From: Archangium sp.
GTDB lineage: Bacteria > Myxococcota > Myxococcia > Myxococcales > Myxococcaceae
NCBI GenBank assembly: GCA_016793585.1
Contig: JAEUJR010000139.1
Span: 1-20,315, forward strand
Direction of reading: 5' to 3'
DNA: 20,315 nucleotides
The notes beneath the pieces are model-generated. The model ran no database searches. It was not told where the DNA came from and saw nothing but the letters and a program-made list of their open reading frames with translations. Positions 6,371 through 13,998 of the stretch are shown here, piece after piece. A program made the translations under genes and the position numbers. Each line of letters opens with the position of its first letter. The first letter of the stretch is position 1.

Positions 6371-8236
6371 TCAGAGGCTCTCGAGAAAAGCGAGCAGCGC
6401 GTCGAGGTCGTCGGTGGGCAGCGCCTTCACGGTGGCCACGGCTCCCGCGGCTTCGCCCCCGTGCCAGAGAATCGCTTCGAGCGGTGACGACGCTCGCCCA
6501 TCGTGGAGCAGGTGGGAGGCCCCGTGCACGACGCGCCCCACCCCGAGGCCCCAGAGCGGCGCCGTGCGCCATCGTCGTGCGTTCTCCGAGCCCGCGGTGT
6601 CGGCCAGGGCGTCGCCAAGATCGTGCAGCAGCAGATCGGTGTAGGGGTGAATCACCTGCCCTCGCAGCTCGCTGAAGGGGTGGCGCTGGCCCGTCTCGAG
6701 CCGCTCCCGGTGACACGCCGGGCACCCCGCCATGGCGAACACCTGCGCGCCCCGCTGCACCTGAGCGGTCGCGCCCCCTCGCTGAACGGGAACACCGATG
6801 ACGCGAACGAACGACGTCAACACCCGAAGCGGCGCTGCCTCGAGCGTGACGCCCACCTGCTCTCGGCCCTCCCGATCGATGGCGTCGAAGAGGGTCGCGA
6901 ACTCGCCCTTCCACCCGAAACGGCCGAGGCCAGCGCTCGTGCTGGAGGGCCGCCCCGCGATGCCGTCGCCGTCACAGTCCTCTTCGTCGGCAGCGGCCAC
7001 GATCGTGGCGTCGTCGACGGCCTCGAGCAGACCCAGGCCAGAGAGCGGGGGCGCCACGCGAGCGAAGGCCTCGGCGGGCGCGTCGAACACGGGAGCCCGG
7101 AGCACCACCGTTCGCCCGTTCGCGAGCGTCTCGGTGCGCACGTCACGAAAGCCCGTGAGCGTGACGGCGGCCTCCTGCTTCTGCACCACCGGGCCCAGCG
7201 GCCCCGACGAGAACAGCGCGACCGATTCGAGTGGACTGCCCGCGGCAGGCAACTGGCCCCGGCCCACCTGCGCGTGACACCCGCTGCAGCGGCGCGCGTT
7301 GAAGTGATCGAGTCGGGTGAACTGCACGGCCGAGAGCGGCGCGTTGCCCGGCTCGGCGTGCAGCCCGGTCTCGACGTCGGTGAAGAAGAGCCTGCGGCCA
7401 TCGAGCGCTTCACGCACGGCCGTGGGCGAGACCATCAAGCCGAGCTGCTGCCAGGCCGTCGCGCCGCCAATGGGCGTGCCGTCACGCGAGGCGAAGAAGG
7501 GCACCGAGAGTCCTCCGCCAGACCAGCCGGCCGCCCCGCTCGCGGGAGGGGCGTCATCGTCGAACGGCTCTGGGACGAGGCCGCCGACGCCGACGCGATA
7601 TCGAAACGTGTCGGAGTACGCCTGCGTCGCGCCGGCGATGGGCAGCGGGTCGCGCGGGTCGAACCCGGCGAAGAAGAGCTCGAGCTCGAAGTCGAGCACG
7701 TCACCAGTCAGCAGCGGGCGCGCCAGCGCGGAGTGATCTGTCACCACCCGCTCGACGACCCGCGCTGACCGCGCCGCCATCGTGACGTTCGAGGTCGTCA
7801 CCCCACCCTGCATCGCCTGGCGGAAGGCGCGAAACTGCACGCGCGGCCCGTTCGGTGAGAGGTCGAGGTTGGTGGTCACGGTGACGGTGATCTCCGAGCG
7901 ACCAGCCGGCACCGCGTCGACGATGCGGAGCGTGGCGCTGCGGCCGAGGAACGACTGAGGCGGGTACTCTCCTCCGGCGGGCGTTCGTTCACGACCGGCG
8001 CGAAGGCGAAAGCCGACCTCGGTGACGAGTGCTCCATCGAGCGCGCGCGACGATACGGGCTCGGTGACGGCGTCGACCCCCGAGAACTGCGGGGTGAACG
8101 CAGCCGCGCGCGCGAGCCGGCGCGTTTCACACGCCTCGCGACGGGCCTCGTCCGTCGGGCCCAGCACGACGCCCGAGCCACCGCCCGGCCATTGGCCACA
8201 CGCGACCAGCGCGAAGGCGAACCACGCGGGCCTCAT
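6371..8236 (-). CDS. Di-heme oxidoreductase lipoprotein (DUF1111/DHOR), copy 2
   Basis: This is a 621-residue paralogue of the adjacent copy 1. The lipoprotein signal ends in LVAC (Cys13). Heme c motifs are CSGCH (C317-H321) and CPACH (C505-H509). Shared family marks include YSDTFRYRVGVGGL (207-220), RRLFFTDVETG, DCDGDGIAGR (420-429), RFGWKGE, PYTDLLLHDLGDALAD and HLLHDGRASSPLEAILWHGGEA. The two copies match in order of motifs across their whole length but differ widely elsewhere, so the duplication is old or they were recruited separately. The start is ATG 8236, overlapping the upstream stop by four bases (ATGA); a longer frame back to 8638 is a shadow. The family is known as putative peroxidase-like; which substrate is oxidised cannot be said. 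Confidence 0.92.
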   Translation of the reverse strand: MRPAWFAFALVACGQWPGGGSGVVLGPTDEARREACETRRLARAAAFTPQFSGVDAVTEPVSSRALDGALVTEVGFRLRAGRERTPAGGEYPPQSFLGRSATLRIVDAVPAGRSEITVTVTTNLDLSPNGPRVQFRAFRQAMQGGVTTSNVTMAARSARVVERVVTDHSALARPLLTGDVLDFELELFFAGFDPRDPLPIAGATQAYSDTFRYRVGVGGLVPEPFDDDAPPASGAAGWSGGGLSVPFFASRDGTPIGGATAWQQLGLMVSPTAVREALDGRRLFFTDVETGLHAEPGNAPLSAVQFTRLDHFNARRCSGCHAQVGRGQLPAAGSPLESVALFSSGPLGPVVQKQEAAVTLTGFRDVRTETLANGRTVVLRAPVFDAPAEAFARVAPPLSGLGLLEAVDDATIVAAADEEDCDGDGIAGRPSSTSAGLGRFGWKGEFATLFDAIDREGREQVGVTLEAAPLRVLTSFVRVIGVPVQRGGATAQVQRGAQVFAMAGCPACHRERLETGQRHPFSELRGQVIHPYTDLLLHDLGDALADTAGSENARRWRTAPLWGLGVGRVVHGASHLLHDGRASSPLEAILWHGGEAAGAVATVKALPTDDLDALLAFLESL

Positions 8237-9138
8237 GGCAACCACCCCACGCCGAGCGTGAGCACCCCGAAAGGGCCGCCCACCACGACGGGCGTTCCTT
8301 CGAACACCGAGCCCGTCAGACGCGGAAGCCACCACCCGAGATCGACGGAGCCGTTGAGCACCAGCGCCGAGCCACGAGGCCGCACGCTCACGCCAGCCGA
8401 CACCTGCGGGCCCCACATCACGCCCGACACCTTCCCACCGACGCGGCTGGCGTCGGGGCGCCCTTCGAGCAGGCCCCACCCGCACCGAAGCCCCGGGCCG
8501 AGGCGCAGCATCACCAGCTCTGGGCTCCATCGCAGATCGACGCCGATCGCACCGTCGATCGCCGTCGCCTGCACCCGGCCACCCGGGCGAACCACCTGGG
8601 CCGTCAGCGCCGACACCTCGGCATGCACCCCGAACCACCGGAGCAGCGGCACCGCCACGCCGACCGTTCCTCCAAGTTGCACCTGCTCGAGCGTTCTTGC
8701 CGTGAAGCCGGCCGTGACGAGCAGCCGCGCGGGGGCGTCGGGCAGCACGGGCGCGACGCTGGGCTCGGGTGACGCTGACGGTGCGGGTCTGGCCACGACG
8801 GGAGGCGGTGGTGGAGCTGCAGACATCACCTCGGCGAGGAGCAGGGCGACGGTGCGGGCACGCGCCCCTTCGTCGACCGACGACACGTCGATGGTGAGCG
8901 GTGCTGGTGCTTCACCGTGCCGCAGCACCTCGACCGAGATGATCGACGCAGAGCACTCGAGGGCGACGGTCTCGGGCGCCGAGTCGAAGAGCGCGCCCAC
9001 CGTCGCCTTGAGCTCGATGGCGAGCAACTGGCGAACCTCGGTGACGAAGGCACCACCACACCCGGTAGCGGTGAGGCCCACCCGCCGCACACCCGGCGTG
9101 GCGGCGAGAGCGACGACGAGCACTGCGGCAGAGATCAC
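8233..9138 (-). CDS. Secreted protein with probable beta-barrel C-terminus, in sigma/FecR operon
   Basis: I recognise no named family. This 301-residue protein starts with a signal peptide (AAVLVVALAATPG). Residues about 20-108 form a compact domain (TATGCGGAFVTEVRQLLAIELKATVG, split here: GCGGAF then EVRQLLAIELKA) with Cys27 and Cys62. A Pro/Ala-rich linker follows at about 110-136. From residue 137 on, alternating hydrophobic strands rich in Gly suggest an outer-membrane beta-barrel, ending in GVGWLP. It follows the FecR-TPR gene by 42 bases and overlaps the di-heme gene by four. In Myxococcota a similar secreted protein often follows a sigma/FecR pair; that is from general knowledge and not checked here. 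The GTG start is the first in-frame start after a stop; no strong ribosome site was seen. Confidence 0.75.
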   Translation of the reverse strand: MISAAVLVVALAATPGVRRVGLTATGCGGAFVTEVRQLLAIELKATVGALFDSAPETVALECSASIISVEVLRHGEAPAPLTIDVSSVDEGARARTVALLLAEVMSAAPPPPPVVARPAPSASPEPSVAPVLPDAPARLLVTAGFTARTLEQVQLGGTVGVAVPLLRWFGVHAEVSALTAQVVRPGGRVQATAIDGAIGVDLRWSPELVMLRLGPGLRCGWGLLEGRPDASRVGGKVSGVMWGPQVSAGVSVRPRGSALVLNGSVDLGWWLPRLTGSVFEGTPVVVGGPFGVLTLGVGWLP

Positions 9139-9180
9139 GCCGACACCAGGAGTTCACGCCTCGTCGTCAGCGGGAGATCG

Positions 9181-10287
9181 TCACGGCACCTTACCCCACC
9201 GCTTCACGGCGTCGACCCTGCCCGAGCGCGGGAAGTCGCGCAGAAAACGCTCGGCCTTCTCTCGCGCCGCGGCCTCTTCACCGGCGCGCGCGTGCGCTTC
9301 GACGGCACGAGCGGCCGCGTCTGGCGCCAACGGGCTCTTCGGGCCCAGCTCCCACGCCTGGGTGAAGGCCTCGGCAGCCTCCTTCGGGTTGCCGAGCTCG
9401 TCGAGCAACACCCGGCCCAGCGTGAAGGCGGCCAGCGACGCGCGCGGGTCGTTCGAGAAGCGCGACAGAATTCGCCGCAACGGCGCGATGGCCTGAGCCG
9501 GGTGCCCGCTGAGCCGGGCGACGTCTGCCGCGCGCAACAGATCTTGCGGCTCGTCGTCGGGCGTTCCTTCGCCTTGCAGGGCGTTCCACGCGCCGCCGTA
9601 GTCACCCTGCTCCGCGAGCGCACGCCACGTCGCAGCCTTCTTCGGTGAGCGCGGCACGGGCGCGGGCGCAGGTGGGGGGCTGACCGGCTCGACGACTGCG
9701 ACGGGCGGGGGCGTGACGGGCGTTTCGGGTGGAGCGACGACCTGCGCGACGACGAGGGGCCACGCGCCTGCTTCTCCGGCCGAGAGCAGCGCCTCGCGCG
9801 CGCCGTGGCGCACCCGAACGCGCCCCTCGGTGACCCGAACGGAAACGTCGGTCGCCGACCGCGTCACCACGAACGCCGTGCCGATCACCTCGACCTGCAC
9901 GTCACCCGCCGACACCCGAACGAGCCGGCCGCCCTGAGGCGCGACGTCGAACCGCGCGCTCTCGCGCTCGAGCTCGAGCCACAGCAGCCCGGGGTCGTTG
10001 GCGCGGGTTCTCACATGAGCTCCGGCCGCCGCCGTGAAGCTCGCGTCACTGGCGATGCGCACGCTCGCGATCTCGACCACCGGCGCCGACGCGGGCCGCA
10101 GCCACATCGCAGACACCACCGCGACCAGCGTCACCGTGACGACCGCAGCCACGCGTCGCGTCGTCTGGCGTCGTCGATGAACGCCGCGCACCTCGGCTTC
10201 GAAGGCCGTGTCTTCGAGCGTCGAGTACGTCGGGCGCAGCACCCGGCCCAGCGCGTGGAGATCGCGTTCTCGTTGCGCGTCACTCAC
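9181..10287 (-). CDS. FecR-domain membrane protein with TPR-like C-terminus (probable anti-sigma/signal protein)
   Basis: This 368-residue protein has a short cytoplasmic N-terminus, one membrane segment (about 46-63, VAAVVTVTLVAVVSAMWL), a periplasmic FecR domain (about 75-175, with SAGDVQVEVIGTAFVV and VTEGRVRVR), a Pro/Val-rich linker (184-213) and TPR-like helices (about 218-355, with AIAPLRRILSRF and EAAEAFTQAWELG). FecR proteins pass envelope signals to the ECF sigma factor encoded beside them. The N-terminal 45 residues are where it should touch the sigma factor. The start is GTG with GGAGG six bases upstream, overlapping the sigma gene by eight bases. No TonB-dependent receptor is nearby, unlike the classical Fec system, so the signal source differs. 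Anti-sigma function is inferred from gene order and the domain. Confidence 0.88.
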   Translation of the reverse strand: MSDAQRERDLHALGRVLRPTYSTLEDTAFEAEVRGVHRRRQTTRRVAAVVTVTLVAVVSAMWLRPASAPVVEIASVRIASDASFTAAAGAHVRTRANDPGLLWLELERESARFDVAPQGGRLVRVSAGDVQVEVIGTAFVVTRSATDVSVRVTEGRVRVRHGAREALLSAGEAGAWPLVVAQVVAPPETPVTPPPVAVVEPVSPPPAPAPVPRSPKKAATWRALAEQGDYGGAWNALQGEGTPDDEPQDLLRAADVARLSGHPAQAIAPLRRILSRFSNDPRASLAAFTLGRVLLDELGNPKEAAEAFTQAWELGPKSPLAPDAAARAVEAHARAGEEAAAREKAERFLRDFPRSGRVDAVKRWGKVP

Positions 10288-10819
10288 GGTGCACCTCCTG
10301 CAAGACCGCGTCGGCAGCAGCGAGCCGGCGTTTCACGGTCGCCAGCGACAGCCCCATCAACTCGGCCACGCGCTCCAGTGACTCGCCTTCGAGGTAGCGG
10401 AGGCTCCATGCCACCTGCTCCTGGGCTGGCCGGGTCTCGAGCACGCGATAGACGTTCGACAACATCGCGCGCTGCTCGCCGGTGGCCGCGGGCGTCGACA
10501 TGAGGGTCGGGTGCCAGCGCTCCGAGAGCCCGAAGCGCTCGAGCAGTCTGCGACGACCGAGCCGCCGCACGGTGAGGTGAACGGCCGTGCTCGCCAGGTA
10601 GCTCTTGAGCCGGGTGGGATCTTTCAAGCGCGACAAGCCATCGAGCGCCCGCACGAAGACGTCTTGCACGAGATCGTCGACCTCGTCGTCGCGGCCCACC
10701 ATGCGCATCACCACTGCCGCCACGTACCCGCGGTAGGCCCGCACCACCGCCGTGAAGTCGGCTGGGTCGACCCGCTCGTCGGCGTGGCCGTGCAGGGGAA
10801 TGACCTGACCCGGTGGCAT
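10280..10819 (-). CDS. ECF-type RNA polymerase sigma factor
   Basis: This is a 179-residue sigma-70-family factor of the extracytoplasmic-function type. Region 2 lies at about 22-90 (DEVDDLVQDVFVRALDGLSR, the core-binding and -10 recognition helices). Region 4 lies at about 120-172 (YLEGESLERVAELMGLSLA then TVKRRL, a helix-turn-helix for the -35 element). No region 3 is present. It is expected to direct transcription of an envelope regulon and to be held by the FecR protein encoded next, with which it overlaps by eight bases. The start chosen is ATG 10819, with AGGGG three bases upstream; TTG 10837 adds six residues. It lies 33 bases after the DUF1552 gene. Whether it drives its own operon is inference; I found no repeated promoter motif to test this. 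Confidence 0.93.
   Translation of the reverse strand: MPPGQVIPLHGHADERVDPADFTAVVRAYRGYVAAVVMRMVGRDDEVDDLVQDVFVRALDGLSRLKDPTRLKSYLASTAVHLTVRRLGRRRLLERFGLSERWHPTLMSTPAATGEQRAMLSNVYRVLETRPAQEQVAWSLRYLEGESLERVAELMGLSLATVKRRLAAADAVLQEVHRE
10294..10298 (-). promoter_or_regulatory. Ribosome binding site of the FecR-TPR gene
   Basis: GGAGG lies inside the end of the sigma gene, six bases before the GTG at 10287. It confirms the overlapping start. Confidence 0.8.
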
Positions 10820-10852
10820 CGCCCCTGTGTGACACAACCCGCGCCGACCGGC

Positions 10853-12361
10853 TCACGCCAGCACGTCAGAAAGCTCTGCGTTCGCAACCCCTCGAACATC
10901 TTCGCCAAACGAGGTCACGGGCATCGACCCCCAGCGGCGGAGGAGCGTGAACCAGAGATCTCGCACCTGCCGATCCTGCCCGACGGGCTGGAGCGCGACG
11001 TGCGCGTCGTGGCGCAGCACGCCCTGCCCGCCCACCAGCAGCATGGGCAGATCGAAACCGTCGTGGTCGTGGGTGCGCATCTCGCTGCAGAAGACGAGCA
11101 CGGTGTGATCGAGCACCGAGCCGTCGCCTTCACGAATGGCGTCGAGCCGCAGCGCGAGCTCGGCGACCTTCCGCGACATCCACCCGTTGATGGCCGCGTA
11201 GCCCCGGTTGCTGGGCGTCACGACCTGGTACCTGCCGTCGACGACGCGATCGCCCAGCGCGCCCGAGCCGTGCTGCTCACCGTGGTAGTGCAGCGAGTCA
11301 CCCGCGCGATAGGTGAGGCCGACGCGCTCCCGATCGGCGCGTGGAATGTGGCGGTACTCGAACTCGGAGCGGGCGTCGTCGAGCAGGTGTGTCACCACGC
11401 GGGTTCGGTCACACTGAAACGCGAGCGTGATGAGCTCGTTCATCACGTCGGCGTGGGCTTCGTGATCGTACCCGTCCTGTCCGTGGGTCAGGCCCTGCGC
11501 GGGGCCTGGCGGCTCGGGCACGGCGGCGGGCCTTGCGGGCGGCTGGCACATGACGGCGGCGAGCGAGGCCGTGCGCTGCTCCAGGGTGCGCACCGAGTCG
11601 AGGTACTGCTCGAGAATGACGCGGTCTCTCGCGCTGACGCGTTGCTGCAGGCGAAGCGTCTCGCTCCGCACGGCGTCGAGCACGCTCTGCTCCTTCGCGG
11701 CGAGCGCCTCACGCGCCTGACTCGAGCCGGGAGCCGTCGCCCCGACCAGCGCGTCGAACACCGCGCGTGGGTTCACCTGCCGCTTGAGCGCCTCGGTCGG
11801 CGACTTCCACGAGAGCACCTGGTTGTACGCATAGCTGCGACCGTCGAACATGCCGGGCTTCACGCCGAGGCCCGTCTGCAGCGACGAGACGGCCGTCGAT
11901 TGTTGCGCGGCGAACAGCTGATCGACCGAGACTGCGTTGCGCACGCCCGAGTCGACCTGCAGGCCCGCGCGCCGCACGATGTCGTCGGTGTCGACGCAGG
12001 TGGTGAGGGCCGCCATGCAGCGCGCGTGCGATGGCTCGACGGTGGGCTCGGGGCGCGTGCCACCTTTGGCCCACGTGTAGTTCCCAAGCCGGCTCACCAT
12101 CAGCAGCTTCGACTTGAGCGGCGCGAAGGGTGTCAGCACGTTTGGCAGACGAAAGGCCGCGCCCGTCGACGTCTGGCCGAACGCAGGCGCGCCCTCCCAC
12201 CAGTCGTGCGGCGCACCGTTGGGGAACACGCAGAGCAGGAACCGACGCGGGGTGGCGGCTCCAGCGGCCTCGGCGCGCCGCGGCGCGAGCGCCTCGAGCC
12301 AGGGCAACGACAACGCCACCCCTGCGCCCCGCAGCACCGCTCGTCGTGACAATGCCTTCAT
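10853..12361 (-). CDS. DUF1552 protein, Tat-exported
   Basis: This 502-residue product begins with a twin-arginine signal (LSRRAVLRGAG at 4-14, then a hydrophobic stretch and ARRAEAAG-like cleavage region), so it is exported folded, often a sign of a bound cofactor. The body matches the DUF1552 family, known from planctomycetes and myxobacteria and regularly paired with DUF1592-type cytochromes: RRFLLCVFPNGAPHDWW near 39-55, a helical middle with AKEQSVLDAVRSE and ILEQYLDSVRTLEQR, then HEAHADVMNELITLAFQCD, SLHYHGEQ and VLDHTVLVFCSEM. It resembles the sulfatase-like DUF1501 group; enzymatic function is unknown. The start ATG 12361 overlaps the previous stop (ATGA), and GAGGTG lies about five bases upstream. 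Export with the neighbouring cytochrome is inferred. Confidence 0.9.
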   Translation of the reverse strand: MKALSRRAVLRGAGVALSLPWLEALAPRRAEAAGAATPRRFLLCVFPNGAPHDWWEGAPAFGQTSTGAAFRLPNVLTPFAPLKSKLLMVSRLGNYTWAKGGTRPEPTVEPSHARCMAALTTCVDTDDIVRRAGLQVDSGVRNAVSVDQLFAAQQSTAVSSLQTGLGVKPGMFDGRSYAYNQVLSWKSPTEALKRQVNPRAVFDALVGATAPGSSQAREALAAKEQSVLDAVRSETLRLQQRVSARDRVILEQYLDSVRTLEQRTASLAAVMCQPPARPAAVPEPPGPAQGLTHGQDGYDHEAHADVMNELITLAFQCDRTRVVTHLLDDARSEFEYRHIPRADRERVGLTYRAGDSLHYHGEQHGSGALGDRVVDGRYQVVTPSNRGYAAINGWMSRKVAELALRLDAIREGDGSVLDHTVLVFCSEMRTHDHDGFDLPMLLVGGQGVLRHDAHVALQPVGQDRQVRDLWFTLLRRWGSMPVTSFGEDVRGVANAELSDVLA

Positions 12362-13944
12362 CGCTTCACCTCGGTGGATGCAGAGAACTCCGGAGTCGCC
12401 ACGACCAGCGACAGCAGTTGCGCGAGCGAGCCCGCCCGCCATGACGCCGCCACTCTGGCCACCCGGGCGTCGTCGGCTTCGGTGAGGCTGCGGCGCAGCG
12501 CGAAGGTGAGCAGCTTGCGCGACGCGCACGGGCCGAGGCGGGAGTCGGTCTCGAGCGCGGGGAGCAGGCCGCGGTGATCGTCGAAGCGTGTGCCGAAGTA
12601 GTCGCCGCTGGCGTCGATGGGCTCGGTGCCTTCGGTGACGCGCCAGGCGCCGATGGGGTCGAACTTCTCGAGGCTGAGGCCCACCGGGTCGAGCATCGCG
12701 TGGCACGAGGCGCAGGCGGGGTTGCGCCGATGCTCCTCGAGTCGGGCGCGGGTCGTCTTCGGCGCCATGCCCATCGGCGTGGGCTCGAACTCGGTCGAGA
12801 CGCCAGGCGGCGGTGTGAGATCGGTGCAGAACAGCCCGGTGAGCACGCCCTTGGCGCGGGCCGTGGGTGACGTGCGATCGCCGTGTGACGACAAGGCGAG
12901 GTAGGCCGGCAGGGTGAGCACGCCGAGGCGAACGCCCTGCGGGTCGTCACGAAGCAGCGGCTGCAACGCCGCCTGCGTCGGGTGTGGGGCCTTCAGCACC
13001 TGACTCCACTCGAGACCGCCGGTGACGAACTGGTCGAGAAACGCCTCGGCTTGACGTGAGGCCCCTGCTGCGACCGCGTCGGTCCACCGGGGGAACACGG
13101 CGGGCTCGACGTGGTGGCTCGAGAGCCTGGCGAAGCCGAGCCACTGCCCGAGGAACCGCTGCACGAAGCGCTGGCCCCGATCGTCGGAGAGCAGTCGCGT
13201 GAGCGTTTGCTGACGCGAGGTCTCGTCCGAGAGGTCGCCTCGCTCCGCGGCCTCGAGCAGCGCCTCGTCAGGCATGGTGCCCCAGACGAGGTACGAGTAC
13301 CGGCTCGCGAGGGCAGCGGGTTCAGGAGTGCCGACTGGCGTGGGGCGCTCGACGCGAAGGAAGACGGCGGGGTGACTGAGAATGACGCGCACCGTGAGCG
13401 CGAGCGCGTCGGCGTGGGCGAGGCCGAGCTCGGTGCGGGCCTTGCGGTACGAGGTCACCAGCGCGTCGAGCTCGTCGGCGTCAGGCGATCGTCTGAAGGC
13501 ACGGCGGGCGAACGCCTCGAGGCTCGCACGGGGGCACGCCTCGTCGCTCGCCGAGGTCGGGGTGCAGGTGTCGATACGCCGGCGGAGCGCGTCGGAGGCG
13601 AAGACCTCGTCGGTCAGTTGCCGCGCGGCCTCGAACATCGCCTCGGCCTGAACCGCGCTGAGCTGGCCGAGCACCCCGACGTTGGCGTCGAACTCGGTGG
13701 CGCTGACTGCGGGGAAGAAGTCTGCCGGGCGCGAGGTGGTGCCCAGCAGATCGCGCATCGTCGCGTTGTATTCGTCGGCCGTGAGCAGGTGCGCCTGCCA
13801 CACGCCCGTACCGTCGGCCCCGGCGCGCTCCCCGCGTCCCTCGATGGTGCCTTCGCACCCGAGGAGCAGCACTGCCAACGCCAGCCCGAGCCTCGTCGTG
13901 GTCGCAGTCACGAGGCCAGAGACACCCAGCCGAAGATTTCGGCT
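12358..13944 (-). CDS. DUF1592/DUF1588/DUF1585-type cytochrome lipoprotein
   Basis: This is a 528-residue predicted lipoprotein (LLLGC, Cys30 from this start) with the domain string seen in planctomycete and myxobacterial cytochromes. An N-terminal DUF1587-like segment (LTADEYNATMRDLLG, about 55-68) is followed by DUF1595 (FARRAFRRSPDADE, about 145-158), DUF1592 (ASRYSYLVWGTMPDEALL, about 213-230, and FLGQWLGF), DUF1588 with one heme c motif CASCH (C411-H415) followed by LDPVGLSLEKFDPIG, and a DUF1585-like end (RKLLTFALRRSLTEADD). It overlaps the DUF1552 gene by four bases, the usual partnership. The start is uncertain: GTG 13944 has a CAGGG a few bases upstream; GTG 13980 and GTG 13911 (which gives a shorter, typical lipoprotein signal) are possible. 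Substrate is unknown. Confidence 0.9.
   Translation of the reverse strand, partial: SRNLRLGVSGLVTATTTRLGLALAVLLLGCEGTIEGRGERAGADGTGVWQAHLLTADEYNATMRDLLGTTSRPADFFPAVSATEFDANVGVLGQLSAVQAEAMFEAARQLTDEVFASDALRRRIDTCTPTSASDEACPRASLEAFARRAFRRSPDADELDALVTSYRKARTELGLAHADALALTVRVILSHPAVFLRVERPTPVGTPEPAALASRYSYLVWGTMPDEALLEAAERGDLSDETSRQQTLTRLLSDDRGQRFVQRFLGQWLGFARLSSHHVEPAVFPRWTDAVAAGASRQAEAFLDQFVTGGLEWSQVLKAPHPTQAALQPLLRDDPQGVRLGVLTLPAYLALSSHGDRTSPTARAKGVLTGLFCTDLTPPPGVSTEFEPTPMGMAPKTTRARLEEHRRNPACASCHAMLDPVGLSLEKFDPIGAWRVTEGTEPIDASGDYFGTRFDDHRGLLPALETDSRLGPCASRKLLTFALRRSLTEADDARVARVAASWRAGSLAQLLSLVVATPEFSASTEVKR
12367..12372 (-). promoter_or_regulatory. Ribosome binding site of the DUF1552 gene
   Basis: GAGGTG lies five bases before the ATG at 12361, inside the last codons of the DUF1592-type gene. 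It decides the start against the longer open frame that reaches 12706. Confidence 0.7.
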
Positions 13945-13998
13945 CACGGCCCTGCAAGCTGGCTGGAAGACGCGCGACACGGGGCCGCGGCGGCGAAC

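Noticed and set aside
4480..6675. A 731-residue open frame on the + strand antisense to the di-heme gene copy 1
   Set aside because: Antisense shadow: no ribosome site, no recognisable motif, and the opposite strand encodes a lipoprotein with intact heme motifs.
8237..8638. Upstream extension of di-heme copy 2
   Set aside because: The extra 134 residues are Arg/Gly-rich shadow of the barrel gene; the lipoprotein signal starts at the ATG at 8236, coupled to the previous stop.
8192..9496. A 434-residue Ser/Thr/Pro-rich + strand frame
   Set aside because: Overlaps three genes on the other strand and shows only low-complexity composition from the antisense of Arg/Gly/Val codons.
12362..12706. 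Upstream extension of the DUF1552 frame
   Set aside because: Shadow of the DUF1592-type gene; the Tat signal starts at 12361 with a ribosome site.
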